A program made the translations under genes and the position numbers. Under the pieces are notes generated by a model. That model was not told the DNA's origin and ran no database searches. It saw only the letters and a program-made list of their open reading frames with translations. A stretch of DNA of 60,393 nucleotides. Origin: Candidatus Zhuqueibacterota bacterium. Its GTDB lineage: Bacteria > Zhuqueibacterota > Zhuqueibacteria > Zhuqueibacterales > Zhuqueibacteraceae. Shown here piece after piece: positions 8,852 through 17,801 of the stretch (positions within the stretch are counted from its first letter, which is position 1; every line of letters starts with the position of its first letter). Location: NCBI GenBank assembly GCA_022616415.1, contig JAKEEU010000461.1, forward strand, positions 1 to 60,393, written 5' to 3'.

Positions 8852-10171
8852 TCACTCCTCACGAAAATAAGGCGACACCTTCTCGCCATTCTCGAGCTGA
8901 ATCTTGATCGGCAGCGCGCCGGCTTCCAGCTTCTCGCCGTTTTTTATGAATGTGTCGCGGACGGCGCGTTCCCACAGTTTCTGCGGAATCACCACCTCCC
9001 AGCCGCGGCTGGTGAATTGGTGCCATTCGTCGCCGCCGTATTTATCCATGTAAAAATGAATCGTCTCGTCGAGCAGTCCCGGCGGCACCGCGGCGCTATC
9101 GGCCGGATCGATGGCGCCATGCCGGGCGAAAAACCTCTTCATCTCTTGCGAGACGTCGAATTTGCCGCCGCTGCCCAAGCGGTGGCGAAACACTTGCAAG
9201 ATCAATTTGATCGCAGCGAAAAATTTTTGCATGACCGATTCTTTTTCCGTGTCGAGCAAATCGCCCTTCACGAGCTGCGGCCATTTGGCCACAAAAAACT
9301 CGATGATCCTGCCGTCGTTTTTGTGCTCGCGCATCTTTTGGCCGAGCTCGATGCCGAACCAATCGGAGGAACGGTCTTCGATCGTATCCGCGCTCGTCGA
9401 GTATCCCCAAAACAACGTTGCCAGCGGCGCCAAGACCGTGTGCTGGCGCATCCACTGCAGCCACTCTTTTTGCCGCAGCTTGCGCTGCGAGATTTCAACC
9501 GACTCGGCGCGTTTGATTGCCTCGTCGCGGCCGTAAAGATAAGCGATCACCGCGCAATTGAAAAAATGTCCCAAATCCAAAAAACCGCAGCGCGCGCCAA
9601 AAACGAAACGGTTGTAAAATCCGCTCTCCTTGTCCGGCTCGCCGATGCCGGGGCAAAAAGTCCAACCCAACACCACCAAGTTCACCAGATTGTCCACCAC
9701 GCTTTCAATCGAATGCAGCACGCGATCGTACAGCCATTTCCACAACTTCCAGCCGAACGGCTTTTCCTGCAGCAGTTTATCGATTTTTGCCCGAACGCGC
9801 AAATCGATAAATGGCAGAACGGCGAGGCGATAATAATGATTGACGTGATCGATGCTATTGTGCAACCCGAGTAATGTGAGCACGCCGGTCAAATAGCCGC
9901 TGAAATTGACGATGGCGCCATAAGAAAATGCCACGCGGTCGAGCAGATCGGCCTTGAGCACGTTTTGCAGCACGCCAGGCGCGAGCGGGCGCACGACGTC
10001 GCGAATCAAGTGCAATTTCTTTTCGCGAAACCCTTCGATTTTTTGGAGCGCCTCGGCGATGGCCCGCAACGCCGCTTCCGGGCTGACGACGTATTCAACT
10101 TTTTCCGGAAAACGCGGCCGGACGTCGGAAATTTCGTCATCGTCGAGCGTCGGCTCATGCACAGATTTCAT
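8852..10171 (-). CDS. Protein of unknown function, partner of the metallophosphoesterase gene
   Basis: About 439 residues from the ATG at 10171 (MKSVHEPT); the frame stays open to 10255 but that part lies in a dispersed repeat. I do not recognise it with certainty. The middle contains FGARCGFLDLGHFFNCAV and then SSDWFGIELGQKM, which is weakly reminiscent of the DUF4056 family (from memory). The conserved Cys, Asp, His and Glu there could be an active site. There is no signal peptide; a short hydrophobic stretch near residues 80-110 (FSGYLTGVLTLLGL) may be a membrane-associated helix. It follows the 1254-residue metallophosphoesterase gene on the same strand after a repeat-containing gap, which suggests joint function. 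Confidence 0.75.
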   Translation of the reverse strand: MKSVHEPTLDDDEISDVRPRFPEKVEYVVSPEAALRAIAEALQKIEGFREKKLHLIRDVVRPLAPGVLQNVLKADLLDRVAFSYGAIVNFSGYLTGVLTLLGLHNSIDHVNHYYRLAVLPFIDLRVRAKIDKLLQEKPFGWKLWKWLYDRVLHSIESVVDNLVNLVVLGWTFCPGIGEPDKESGFYNRFVFGARCGFLDLGHFFNCAVIAYLYGRDEAIKRAESVEISQRKLRQKEWLQWMRQHTVLAPLATLFWGYSTSADTIEDRSSDWFGIELGQKMREHKNDGRIIEFFVAKWPQLVKGDLLDTEKESVMQKFFAAIKLILQVFRHRLGSGGKFDVSQEMKRFFARHGAIDPADSAAVPPGLLDETIHFYMDKYGGDEWHQFTSRGWEVVIPQKLWERAVRDTFIKNGEKLEAGALPIKIQLENGEKVSPYFREE

Positions 10172-10204
10172 CGGCCATTTTTGATAATTTAAAATAATTA
10201 AAAA

Positions 10205-10299
10205 TGTCATTCCGTAGGAATCTTTTTTGGCCCCAAGAATTGTCTTGCACTGCAAAAGGATTCCATGGCTTGCGGCAGGGCAGGCTTCCAGAATGACAT
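10205..10299. repeat. TGTCATTCC-type inverted-repeat element
   Basis: Starts TGTCATTCCGTAGGAATC and ends with TTCCAGAATGACA, so the ends are inverted repeats. It lies between the metallophosphoesterase gene and its downstream partner. Related elements occur at 33881, 55262 and 60306, and a TCATTGCGAG variant at 52412. Confidence 0.8.
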
Positions 10300-10318
10300 C
10301 AAAGTCAGTGAATCCGTT

Positions 10319-13300
10319 TCATTCCCGTAACTTTTCCAATTTCCCTAATTTAATAAAAAAAAGATTCTTTTCCACTTCATATCGCACCATAATTTCCCGG
10401 CCGCGCGAGATGAACAGATTCACCAGCAAGCCGAGCTTGTTGCACAAACTGTTTTTTAAAAAATGCGCCGCATAAAAAAAGATCGAGCCGATCTTCTGAT
10501 AGCGGGCATCTTGCGGATCGAGTTTTTTCCACTCTTTGCCGATCCCCAATGCCTTTAGCGCCATGCCGGCCAAATTGGGATTGGACACGTCCTCGGAAAT
10601 AAAAGAAAATTTCTGCGACGGCGCGCCGCGCGTTGCCAGGCGATTCAAATCCAGGGCAATCTCCAGGTTCTGCGAAGTTTTGTCCCTTTTTCCAAAAAAT
10701 CTGAACGCCCAAATTTGCGCCGTGCTCAACGCGGCATTGTGCAAACTGGGGTCGAGGCTGCCAAAATCAATCTCGTGCAAATCGCTGAAATCGTCGATCT
10801 GCTCCCACGTCACCAGGTTTTGGGTATTCTCTTCCAACACCGAAGTGGTGTTGAAGCATTTCGCGAGGAATTGCCCCACCTTCTGGCGAAAACGGCCGAC
10901 GTGTTCCGGAATCTCGTCGTGCAGCTCCCAGGACATGTAAATGGGATGTCCCGAGCTCTTATCCCAATAAAACAGTTTGGGTTGCCCGTAGCTCGTAATC
11001 TCAATGCCCCACAACACGCTTTCCCACCACCCACAGGTACCGCTGTTGAAATAGGGCGTCGGCAGCCGCAAAGGGAGTTTAAAATCCGTGTTGGGAACTT
11101 TTATGCATCCCAGGTGCAATGCGGGCCGGCTTTGCGGCCAATGCGTATGGCCGGCTAAAATTTGCACCCGCAGCAAGCCGCTTTGGCCCGGATATTTCAA
11201 TGCGAGCGCAAAAGCCATCGCCAACGTCTCGGAAAAATAAATGTTGTCCTGAAGCAAACGCACCTCATCCTCCTGTTCGATTTGCCGCGACAAACGGAGA
11301 GCGTGATCTTCCGGCAGCCAATTTTCCACTTGCGGAACTTTCGCCATCAAATCGGTAAATTTGACCAGCGGGTTGCCGTCGAGATCGATCCCTCGCAGGT
11401 GGTAAGGAAATGTCGATATCCCGTCGGCGATAATTCCGATTGAATTGGTCAGGGTTTTGCCCAGGTAGCTGTGCTCATCACAGTTCCAAAAATCGAATTG
11501 ATGGCCGTGCAAAATAAGCAAAGGGACGCGCTCGTGATAACGCTTTGGACTCAAACCAATCGGCATCAGATCGACCAGCCCTTCCATGTCGAGTGGGGCT
11601 TTTTTCTGTTTGGCCTGGATAACGTTTTTAATGACGCCGAGATAATCATCAGTCATCGTCAAAACTTCCGGGATGATGAGCGCATCCCAGACTTTAAACT
11701 CCGGGCCTTCGTTGAACCACGTTTCCCTGAGCATCGCCTCGTTCTCTGGCGTCAAAGTCCAGAAGTCATCGTGATTACCGCGCGTGCGGAAATAACGGCC
11801 CTCGCGGTGCAACTCGGACAACAATTCAAAAACCCGACGATGCGGCCCGTTGGGATCGATGATGCTTTGCGCTCTGGCACGCACCCCCTTATTTTTGCGC
11901 ACCGAGGGCACCACCCACAGCTCTTCGCAATCCCCGTTTTCGATCACGATGTAACCGTTGTCGCGATAGTATTCGAGCGCGCGGATGAACAAATCGCGAT
12001 GCTTGGAAAAATGGGACAAATCGAAAAAATACTCATCCACCACATCGTCTTGTGGCGCATCGCGGTGGATGTCAGAAAGGATGACATATTTACGATCTTT
12101 GGTGTGATCCTTTTCATCCTCGTGCGGCGGCTCCAAAACATGGATGGCGAGCGCGCGGTCTTTTTGTTTGATCGCGTTCGCATCTTGGCCAATCCACTGA
12201 AAAACTTTCATCGGCGTTTTGACCGCCTTCCACAGCAATTGCGACAGCAGCACGAACAGCATGCCGGGAATTTTCGCCAGATGCAGCCAAATCTCCTGTT
12301 CCAGCTCGTCGTTCCACGGCAAAATCTGAAACAGCTTTTCAGCAAAGCGATTTGCCGGCGCGCTTTCCTGTCCATCGCCCGCCAATGATTGAATGCCTTT
12401 GCCCAGCAAATGCACGCCCAAGGGAACCACAGCGACGTCGCGGTTGTCTGCAAGCAGGCCGTCTTCGACCACGGGCACCAGCTCGCGCTCATTGGCTTGA
12501 CGCACCCATGCAATCAGCTTCGGAATCATCGTTTCAAGCCCGCCTTCAGTCTCGGCGCCGAAGATGCTGACAGCTTTGAAAATTGCCGCGAAAATGCCGT
12601 CGCGCTCTTTGGCGTTTTGCTCGCCGGCGTGCGCCAAAGGAATTTCCAGCAACTCTTCAAATCGGCTCAACGACTCCATGCCGGATTTGAAGAGATGTTG
12701 CACGAAAGGCTGAATAAAATCTTTTCCCTCTTTATAAAGCTCAAAAATAGTCGAAATTTTGAGCTGATTGAAATTCTGCTTTTCTTGAAAACATTCCAGT
12801 ATCGCCGACAGGCCGGATTCTTTTTCGCGCTCGTCCGATTTGAAAAGTTCGGTGATCAATTTCGCCGGTTCGAGGTCGAGTTGGCCGAGCAATTTTTCCG
12901 CCGCACCGCTGCCGAGCTTGAGCAGCTTCAGCGCGTCGGGCAAAATTTTTGTCCAATTCTCGCCGGTTTTGAGCTTCTCAATCAGAAAACTTCCCAAGGA
13001 ATCTTTCTGCGGCGAATCTTTGCCGAGATTGACGAGAGCGCCCAAACCCCATTGATCCACCAGCGCGCCGACCAAATCTTTTTTGCCTTTCTCGGGCGCG
13101 ACAACTTGCGTGACGAGATCCAGCAATCCGCGCTTGGAAGTCAAGTTTCTTTCGAGCATCCACGGAATGACGGTCTCTTTGCCGAGCGCGGGATCATCGG
13201 CAAGACAACGCACGAGCCGGCCGGAGATTTCGTGCGCCGAGCCCCATTGCTGCGCCTGCTTCAGCGTGCGGCTGGCGCGGCCTTTATTTTTGGGAATAGT

Positions 13301-14083
13301 ATCCGCCAAATCACGGCAAACCGGCTCCAGATAAAAATCCGCCACTGCTTCTTTATCCGGCGGCGTTGCAGACCCACGATTCCGGCGCGTTCGCGAAATT
13401 TGCTCGAGCGCTTTTTCCCGCTCGCGTTCCAGGCGCCGGCGAATTTTATCGCGATCGCCGTTGTAGCGCCGGTGCAATTGCTGCGCATACGCCGGGCCGA
13501 TGCCGTAATCCAAACGCAGGCCGGCCAGGTATTGCCACAGCACGACGGCGCGTTTGTTCGTCGCCGGCAAGAAGTTAAAATTCAACGAAGATGGATTTAC
13601 TGAACGGAGATCGTGGAGCGTCTTTATTCCCTGTGCATACAGCGCAATCGCTTGTGGCGGGGCGAGCGGCTCAACTTCGCGCGCCGTTTCCAATTGCTCC
13701 GGAACGAGATTGGCAGGAATGTTCGCGGCAATAAATTTCCAGGCTTGGAGGCGGCTTGCCGGCAAGTTCTTTTTCAGTTGCGCGCCATCGACTTGCGCCA
13801 TCGCCGTGATGGAGACGATGCCGGAATCAACCAAGACGCCGGCGCTGCGCGCCGTTATGCCGGCAAAAAGCGTTTGCAAAAATGCCTGCTGCTGCCAGCG
13901 CAACGCCACGGCGTATTCCAATCCGGCGATTTGTGTAATGATAAAATCGAGATCGGCGTCTCTGAGGTCTTCCGATGAGATAATATTCAGCTTGGCAAGC
14001 GCGCGAGCGAACTCGGGGTTGAGACCTTGTATTTGTTGCGCCAGCGCGGGAACGGTCGGGCGTTTTTTGTTTCGGCGATTCAA
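10319..14083 (-). CDS. Giant helical protein with calcineurin-like metallophosphoesterase domain
   Basis: A 1254-residue protein. The N-terminal 130 residues look like paired helix-hairpin-helix units (LNPEFARALAKLNIISSEDL and GITARSAGVLVDSGIVSITA), as in DNA-binding or DUF4332-like modules. Residues about 130-660 are alpha-helical and charged, without a recognised domain. Residues about 665-985 carry a full metallophosphoesterase set: VILSDIHRD (Asp671), ENGDCEELW, RTRGNHDDFW, LILHGHQFD and ILAGHTHWPQ, i.e. the two-metal site. The remaining 270 residues are unassigned. The enzyme would hydrolyse phosphodiesters or phosphomonoesters; the substrate is unknown. There is no signal peptide, so it is cytoplasmic. 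Position beside a type I restriction locus makes a defence or nucleic-acid role conceivable but unproven. Confidence 0.88.
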   Translation of the reverse strand: MNRRNKKRPTVPALAQQIQGLNPEFARALAKLNIISSEDLRDADLDFIITQIAGLEYAVALRWQQQAFLQTLFAGITARSAGVLVDSGIVSITAMAQVDGAQLKKNLPASRLQAWKFIAANIPANLVPEQLETAREVEPLAPPQAIALYAQGIKTLHDLRSVNPSSLNFNFLPATNKRAVVLWQYLAGLRLDYGIGPAYAQQLHRRYNGDRDKIRRRLEREREKALEQISRTRRNRGSATPPDKEAVADFYLEPVCRDLADTIPKNKGRASRTLKQAQQWGSAHEISGRLVRCLADDPALGKETVIPWMLERNLTSKRGLLDLVTQVVAPEKGKKDLVGALVDQWGLGALVNLGKDSPQKDSLGSFLIEKLKTGENWTKILPDALKLLKLGSGAAEKLLGQLDLEPAKLITELFKSDEREKESGLSAILECFQEKQNFNQLKISTIFELYKEGKDFIQPFVQHLFKSGMESLSRFEELLEIPLAHAGEQNAKERDGIFAAIFKAVSIFGAETEGGLETMIPKLIAWVRQANERELVPVVEDGLLADNRDVAVVPLGVHLLGKGIQSLAGDGQESAPANRFAEKLFQILPWNDELEQEIWLHLAKIPGMLFVLLSQLLWKAVKTPMKVFQWIGQDANAIKQKDRALAIHVLEPPHEDEKDHTKDRKYVILSDIHRDAPQDDVVDEYFFDLSHFSKHRDLFIRALEYYRDNGYIVIENGDCEELWVVPSVRKNKGVRARAQSIIDPNGPHRRVFELLSELHREGRYFRTRGNHDDFWTLTPENEAMLRETWFNEGPEFKVWDALIIPEVLTMTDDYLGVIKNVIQAKQKKAPLDMEGLVDLMPIGLSPKRYHERVPLLILHGHQFDFWNCDEHSYLGKTLTNSIGIIADGISTFPYHLRGIDLDGNPLVKFTDLMAKVPQVENWLPEDHALRLSRQIEQEDEVRLLQDNIYFSETLAMAFALALKYPGQSGLLRVQILAGHTHWPQSRPALHLGCIKVPNTDFKLPLRLPTPYFNSGTCGWWESVLWGIEITSYGQPKLFYWDKSSGHPIYMSWELHDEIPEHVGRFRQKVGQFLAKCFNTTSVLEENTQNLVTWEQIDDFSDLHEIDFGSLDPSLHNAALSTAQIWAFRFFGKRDKTSQNLEIALDLNRLATRGAPSQKFSFISEDVSNPNLAGMALKALGIGKEWKKLDPQDARYQKIGSIFFYAAHFLKNSLCNKLGLLVNLFISRGREIMVRYEVEKNLFFIKLGKLEKLRE

Positions 14084-14151
14084 TTAAATCTATGTCTCGG
14101 AAATATCAATGCGCGTTCAGAACTAAAGGAAAACCCAGCCATTGTTTATGG

Positions 14152-14198
14152 CCCAACGGAAGAAGCTTTTTTACAGTTGGGTTCATCTATCCGTTGGG
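14152..14198. repeat. CCAACGGAT hairpin family copy 2, left arm shortened
   Basis: The right arm 14176-14198 is identical to that of copy 1. The left arm keeps only CCCAACGGA (14152-14160). Relative to copy 1 the missing bases correspond to one interval between the two CCCAACGGA words, as expected of a slippage deletion. Confidence 0.8.
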
Positions 14199-14535
14199 GG
14201 CAACTATATTGCAGTTGGTGGGTTTGGGACTGGCAGTATATAGCAAAATTTATTACAATAGTCAAGAAAAAGCTCGGCATTTTTTCTTATTTCACCCTGG
14301 ATTTTGAAAATGTCCCAAGGCGGAGGGTAAAGTATGAAGACGTTGTGTATCCGTCGGAAACATGTCTGCCGTTTACGAGGTGGGATAGAGAAGCAAAACT
14401 GCCGGATTCCAACAGGGATTACAGGCTCGTTTTATTATTTACCGCCTCGAGCAAAAAAATTTTGTCAACGGCGCCCGCCGCTCTGAAAAGGAATTTAACG
14501 TTGATTTTGTCCGTGAAGTTTTTTCGCTAAATCAG
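14199..14535. other. Intergenic stretch, no recognised gene
   Basis: Between the metallophosphoesterase start and the hsdM end. It is A/T-rich. A plus-strand frame near 14490-14530 reads EFNVDFVREVFSLN, which looks protein-like but cannot be assigned and has no start. Confidence 0.5.
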
Positions 14536-16073
14536 TCACGCCCCCAGCTTATCCACAATCTCTCTAAAACTCTCCAACCCCGCTTCGAGATTCTCGACGA
14601 TCTCGCCGGCGAGAACGTCGGGATCGGGCAGATTGTCGAGATCGGCGAGGCTCTCGTCCTTCAGCCAGAAAATATCCAAACTCGTTTTGTCGCGGGCGAT
14701 GACTTCATCATACGTGAACTTGCGCCAGCGACCCTCCGGATTTTTCTCCGACCACGTTGACTTCCGCTTGTGCGATTTTCGGGATTGTAGCATTTGATGA
14801 AGTCTTGTAAGTCCTCAAACTGCAGCGGGTTCTTCTTCTTGGTGTGATGCACATTGGTGCGGTAGTCGTAGTACCAAACTTCCTTCGTCGCCACCTCTTT
14901 GCTCCCCGGCCGGTTGTCGAAGAAAATCACATTCGCCTTCACGCCTTGCGCGTAGAAAATGCCCGTCGGCAAGCGCAAAATCGTGTGCAGATCCGTCCTC
15001 GCCAACAGCTTTTTGCGAATCGTCTCGCCGGCGCCGCCTTCGAACAAAACATTGTCCGGCACCACCACCGCGGCTTTACCGTCGATTTTCAGCATCGTGC
15101 GAATGTGTTGCACGAAATTGAGCTGCTTGTTGGAAGTCGTCGCCCAGAAATCCTGCCGGTTGTACGTCAGATCCTCCCGCTCCTGCTCGCCCTCTTCGTT
15201 GGTAAACGTCATGCTGCTCTTCTTACCGAGGGGCGGGTTGGTCATGACGTAATCGAAGCGCTCGCCGCTGTCGGCAATGAGCGAATCATTGCGCATGATT
15301 GGCGGCTCGCTTTCCATATCGCCGACGTTGTGCAGGAATAAATTCATCAAACACAGCCGATACGTATCCGGCACGATCTCCCAGCCGCGAAAGGTTTTGA
15401 ATTTGAGAAATTCCTTTTCCTGTTTGTCCAATCGTAGGGGCGCACCGCCGTGCGCCCCTACGCCGTGCGCCCCTACGCCGTCCGCCCCCACCGCGTGCGT
15501 GCCAGTCAAAAAATCATACGCCGCCAAAAAGAACCCACCGGTGCCGCAGGCCGGATCGGCAATGCTTTTCTTCGGCTCCGGCCGCAGGCACTCCACCATC
15601 ACGCGAATCAGCGGCCGTGGCGTGAAATATTGGCCGGCGCCGCTTTTCACGTCCTCGGCGTTTTTCTCCAACAGGCCTTCGTAAATTTCGCCCTTCACGT
15701 CCGCGCCCATCATCACCCAGTTCTCGCGGTCGATCATATCGATGATCTTGAACAGCTTGGCCGGATCTTGAATGCGGTTCTGCGCCTTGAAAAAAATTTG
15801 CCCCAACATGCCGGACTTCTGCCCCAGCTCGCGCAGCAGTGTGACGTAATGCGCCTCCAGCTCCGCGCCGCGTTTGGCGCGCAAGCTCTCCCAGTAATAC
15901 GCTTTGGGGATGTTGGACTTGCGGCTGTACGGCGGCTTGGCATACTCGTCCGCCATTTTGAGAAACAGCAGATAAGTCAACTGTTCCAAATACTCGCCGT
16001 AGCTCACGCCGTCATCGCGCAGCGTGTGGCAGAAGTTCCAGACTTTGGAGACGATGCTGGTGGTGTTGTTCAT
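14536..16073 (-). pseudogene. hsdM: Type I restriction-modification methyltransferase subunit, frameshifted
   Basis: HsdM, the N6-adenine DNA methyltransferase subunit of a type I system. The main frame (16073 to about 14780) carries the N-terminal helical domain, SIADPACGTGGFFLAAYDFL (AdoMet motif I) and VMTNPPLGKKSS (motif IV, with Leu where NPPF is usual), then IVVVPDNVLFEGG-like residues and NVHHTKKKNPLQF. After FIKCYNPENR the reading frame is lost by one missing G:C pair near 14772; the C-terminal 80 residues (RWRKFTYDEVIARDKTSL and on to FREIVDKLGA) continue in another frame to 14536. A palindromic repeat is translated in frame inside it. It is inactive if the indel is real; a sequencing error is possible. 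Confidence 0.88.
15434..15491. repeat. REP palindrome with tandem 15-nt half-units inside hsdM
   Basis: A 28-nt palindrome (15434-15461, ends GTAGGGGCGCAC) is followed by two more 15-nt half-units at 15462-15476 and 15477-15491. On the minus strand it is in frame and encodes VGADG-VGAHG-VGAHG-GAPLR. Similar palindromes surround the transposase gene at 17802-18467. Confidence 0.9.
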
Positions 16074-16092
16074 GATTTATAATCGTTATTTT

Positions 16093-16150
16093 GTTGGGGC
16101 GCACGGCTGTGCGCCCTCGTCCTTTTTGGGCGTATGCGATACGCCCCTAC
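16093..16150. repeat. Degenerate REP palindrome pair between hsdS and hsdM
   Basis: One palindrome with GGGGCGCACGGCTGTGCGCC is followed by a second diverged one ending ATACGCCCCTAC. It fills the gap between the hsdS stop and hsdM start and touches the hsdS 3' end. Confidence 0.8.
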
Positions 16151-17588
16151 AATTTCTCCGCTCGAATGCGCTCCAGCAATTTCTCTGCCGGCTCGTCGTT
16201 GGGGTCTTGCGGCGCCAGCTTGCCCTCGAAGGCCTTTTTCAAAATACTCTGCCGCAGCGCCTCGGCCTTTTGCAGGTTTTCTTTGATGCTCTCTTCCAAC
16301 TTGTCACAAACCGAGAGACGGCTTTCGATTTCTTGGACGATTTGGTGTTGTTCTTCTCTCGAAACTAAAGGAAAAGGATAGTGACAAAGTTTTTCGCCGT
16401 TAATGTTGGATTGATTGACCCCATCAGTTTTCACTCTGTTACCATGATTCTTTGCAATATGGCTGTTCAGAAAGTAATTTAAATATCTAGCGTCGACGTC
16501 CGGTACCTGATTTATCCGAATTAGATAGCCAGCAAAAATTGCCGGCCTTTCTCCTTTATAAATTGCTGTTTTGCCGACTAACTCGGGGCTGTTGGTTCTA
16601 TTGAAAAGCACGTCATCTTTTCTCAAAAGATATTGGTTGATTTCATCTTCATCGTCGGTGTAAACTAAATCATCCCACACGATGATGCCATTTTGCAAAT
16701 TACCCATTCTAATAACGGGAATCTTTCCTTCTTCTTTTGACTTTTTCGCAGAACCATATTCAACCCCCATTGAAAGATTACCCAACTTCACCCAACACCA
16801 TCCCTCTGGCAGTTCCGGCAACTCCGCCAGTTCCGCTTCCGTCAGCGGCGTGAATTCTTTCGGCTTTTGCGGCTTGGGCGGTTTCTTTTTGCTCTTGTCT
16901 TCGGCGCTGGTCTTTTGCCATTCCGCAAGCTGCTGTTGGTACTGCTTTTCGCGCTCGGCTTTGATTTGCGCCAGCAGTTTTTCCGCCGGCTCGGGTTGGT
17001 GCTGCTCGCGCCACGCGGTGGTGAGCTTGCCTTCAAAAGCGTATTTCAACACCGCCTGGCGGTAGGTTTTGAGCTGGGCTTGCGCTTGCTTCAAACTGGC
17101 GATGCCGGCGTCCAAATCGGAAAACAGCTCTTCGACCTTGGCAACGATACGGCGCTGCTCGGCAAGGGGAGGGATAGGAATTACAGATTTCTCTATGAAT
17201 TGAAAATGGCGAGCATATCCTCGGTCAGGAATTTTCTTGGTCAAGACATAAACAAAATGCGCAAAGAGCTTTGGATCAAAGACTTCCAATGGCTTTATGA
17301 TTTTCACACCATCTGCACCGGGTGCGAATGAGAAAGGGATCAACTTGATTATCTTTGTGTGATCACCAAAGACAACTACCGGAAGTCACATTCAATTCTT
17401 TTGCTGGTGTCGTTTGTGTAGCCTCCAATGAATTCTTGTCCTTGGTCAATAATTGGTATCTGCCCAAATTCCAGATAGTCTTTCTGCTTTACCTTCTTGT
17501 CCTGAGCAGGAATTTTGTCGATGGTTTCGCTGAGAACAACTGATAACCATCCATTTGGCAAATCTTCAATAGCATTTCTTTTTATCAT
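16147..17588 (-). pseudogene. hsdS: Type I restriction specificity subunit, frameshifted
   Basis: HsdS, the DNA-recognition subunit with two target-recognition domains. The first 70 residues (IEDLPNGWLSVVLSETIDK to SKRIECDFR) end at a premature stop near 17376; the rest, from about 17372 down to 16147, continues one frame over (FGDHTKIIKLIPF, then IPIPPLAEQRRIVAKVEELF, the first conserved spacer helix, a Pro/Lys-rich linker, second domain starting LPELPEGWCWVKLG, and SREEQHQIVQEIESRLSVCD). Adding one G near 17382 restores one frame of about 480 residues. The start is at 17588, two bases after the stop of an hsdR-like tail fragment. Confidence 0.88.
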
Positions 17589-17589
17589 A

Positions 17590-17655
17590 TCACGCCGCTA
17601 ACGCCTTGTTCAATTCATCAATCATTGCATCCATTTCCTCGCCGACAACTGGTGC
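17590..17655 (-). pseudogene. hsdR-like C-terminal fragment 1
   Basis: The minus strand reads VGEEMDAMIDELNKALAA and stop, against FGEESEALIDELNEALAA at the end of the intact hsdR gene. Upstream the match continues (GIGR..HQL) but with a one-base frameshift. The stop is two bases before the hsdS ATG, the spacing expected of an ancestral upstream gene in this operon. Confidence 0.75.
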
Positions 17656-17681
17656 ATTCGGCCGATGCCGTATAGTCATTT

Positions 17682-17709
17682 GTAGGGGCGCACGGCGGTG
17701 CGCCCCTAC
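17682..17709. repeat. REP palindrome
   Basis: 28-nt palindrome, GTAGGGGCGCAC at one end and GTGCGCCCCTAC at the other. It abuts the stop codon of hsdR-like fragment 2, just as the palindrome at 18505 abuts the stop of intact hsdR. Confidence 0.9.
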
Positions 17710-17710
17710 G

Positions 17711-17770
17711 TTATGCCGCCAATAATATATTTTTCAATTCATCAATCATCATCGTCCCTACGATTGGTGC
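17711..17770 (-). pseudogene. hsdR-like C-terminal fragment 2
   Basis: The minus strand reads APIVGTMMIDELKNILLAA and stop, a diverged version of the hsdR C-terminus. The palindrome-stop junction is the same as at intact hsdR, so palindrome plus tail look like one duplicated unit. Confidence 0.65.
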
Positions 17771-17801
17771 GCCTCCACCATTTTATCCATCACATTTTCA
17801 T

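Noticed and set aside
14027..14530. 167-codon plus-strand frame between the phosphoesterase and hsdM
   Set aside because: Begins inside the phosphoesterase gene, crosses a hairpin repeat and resembles nothing; treated as noncoding.
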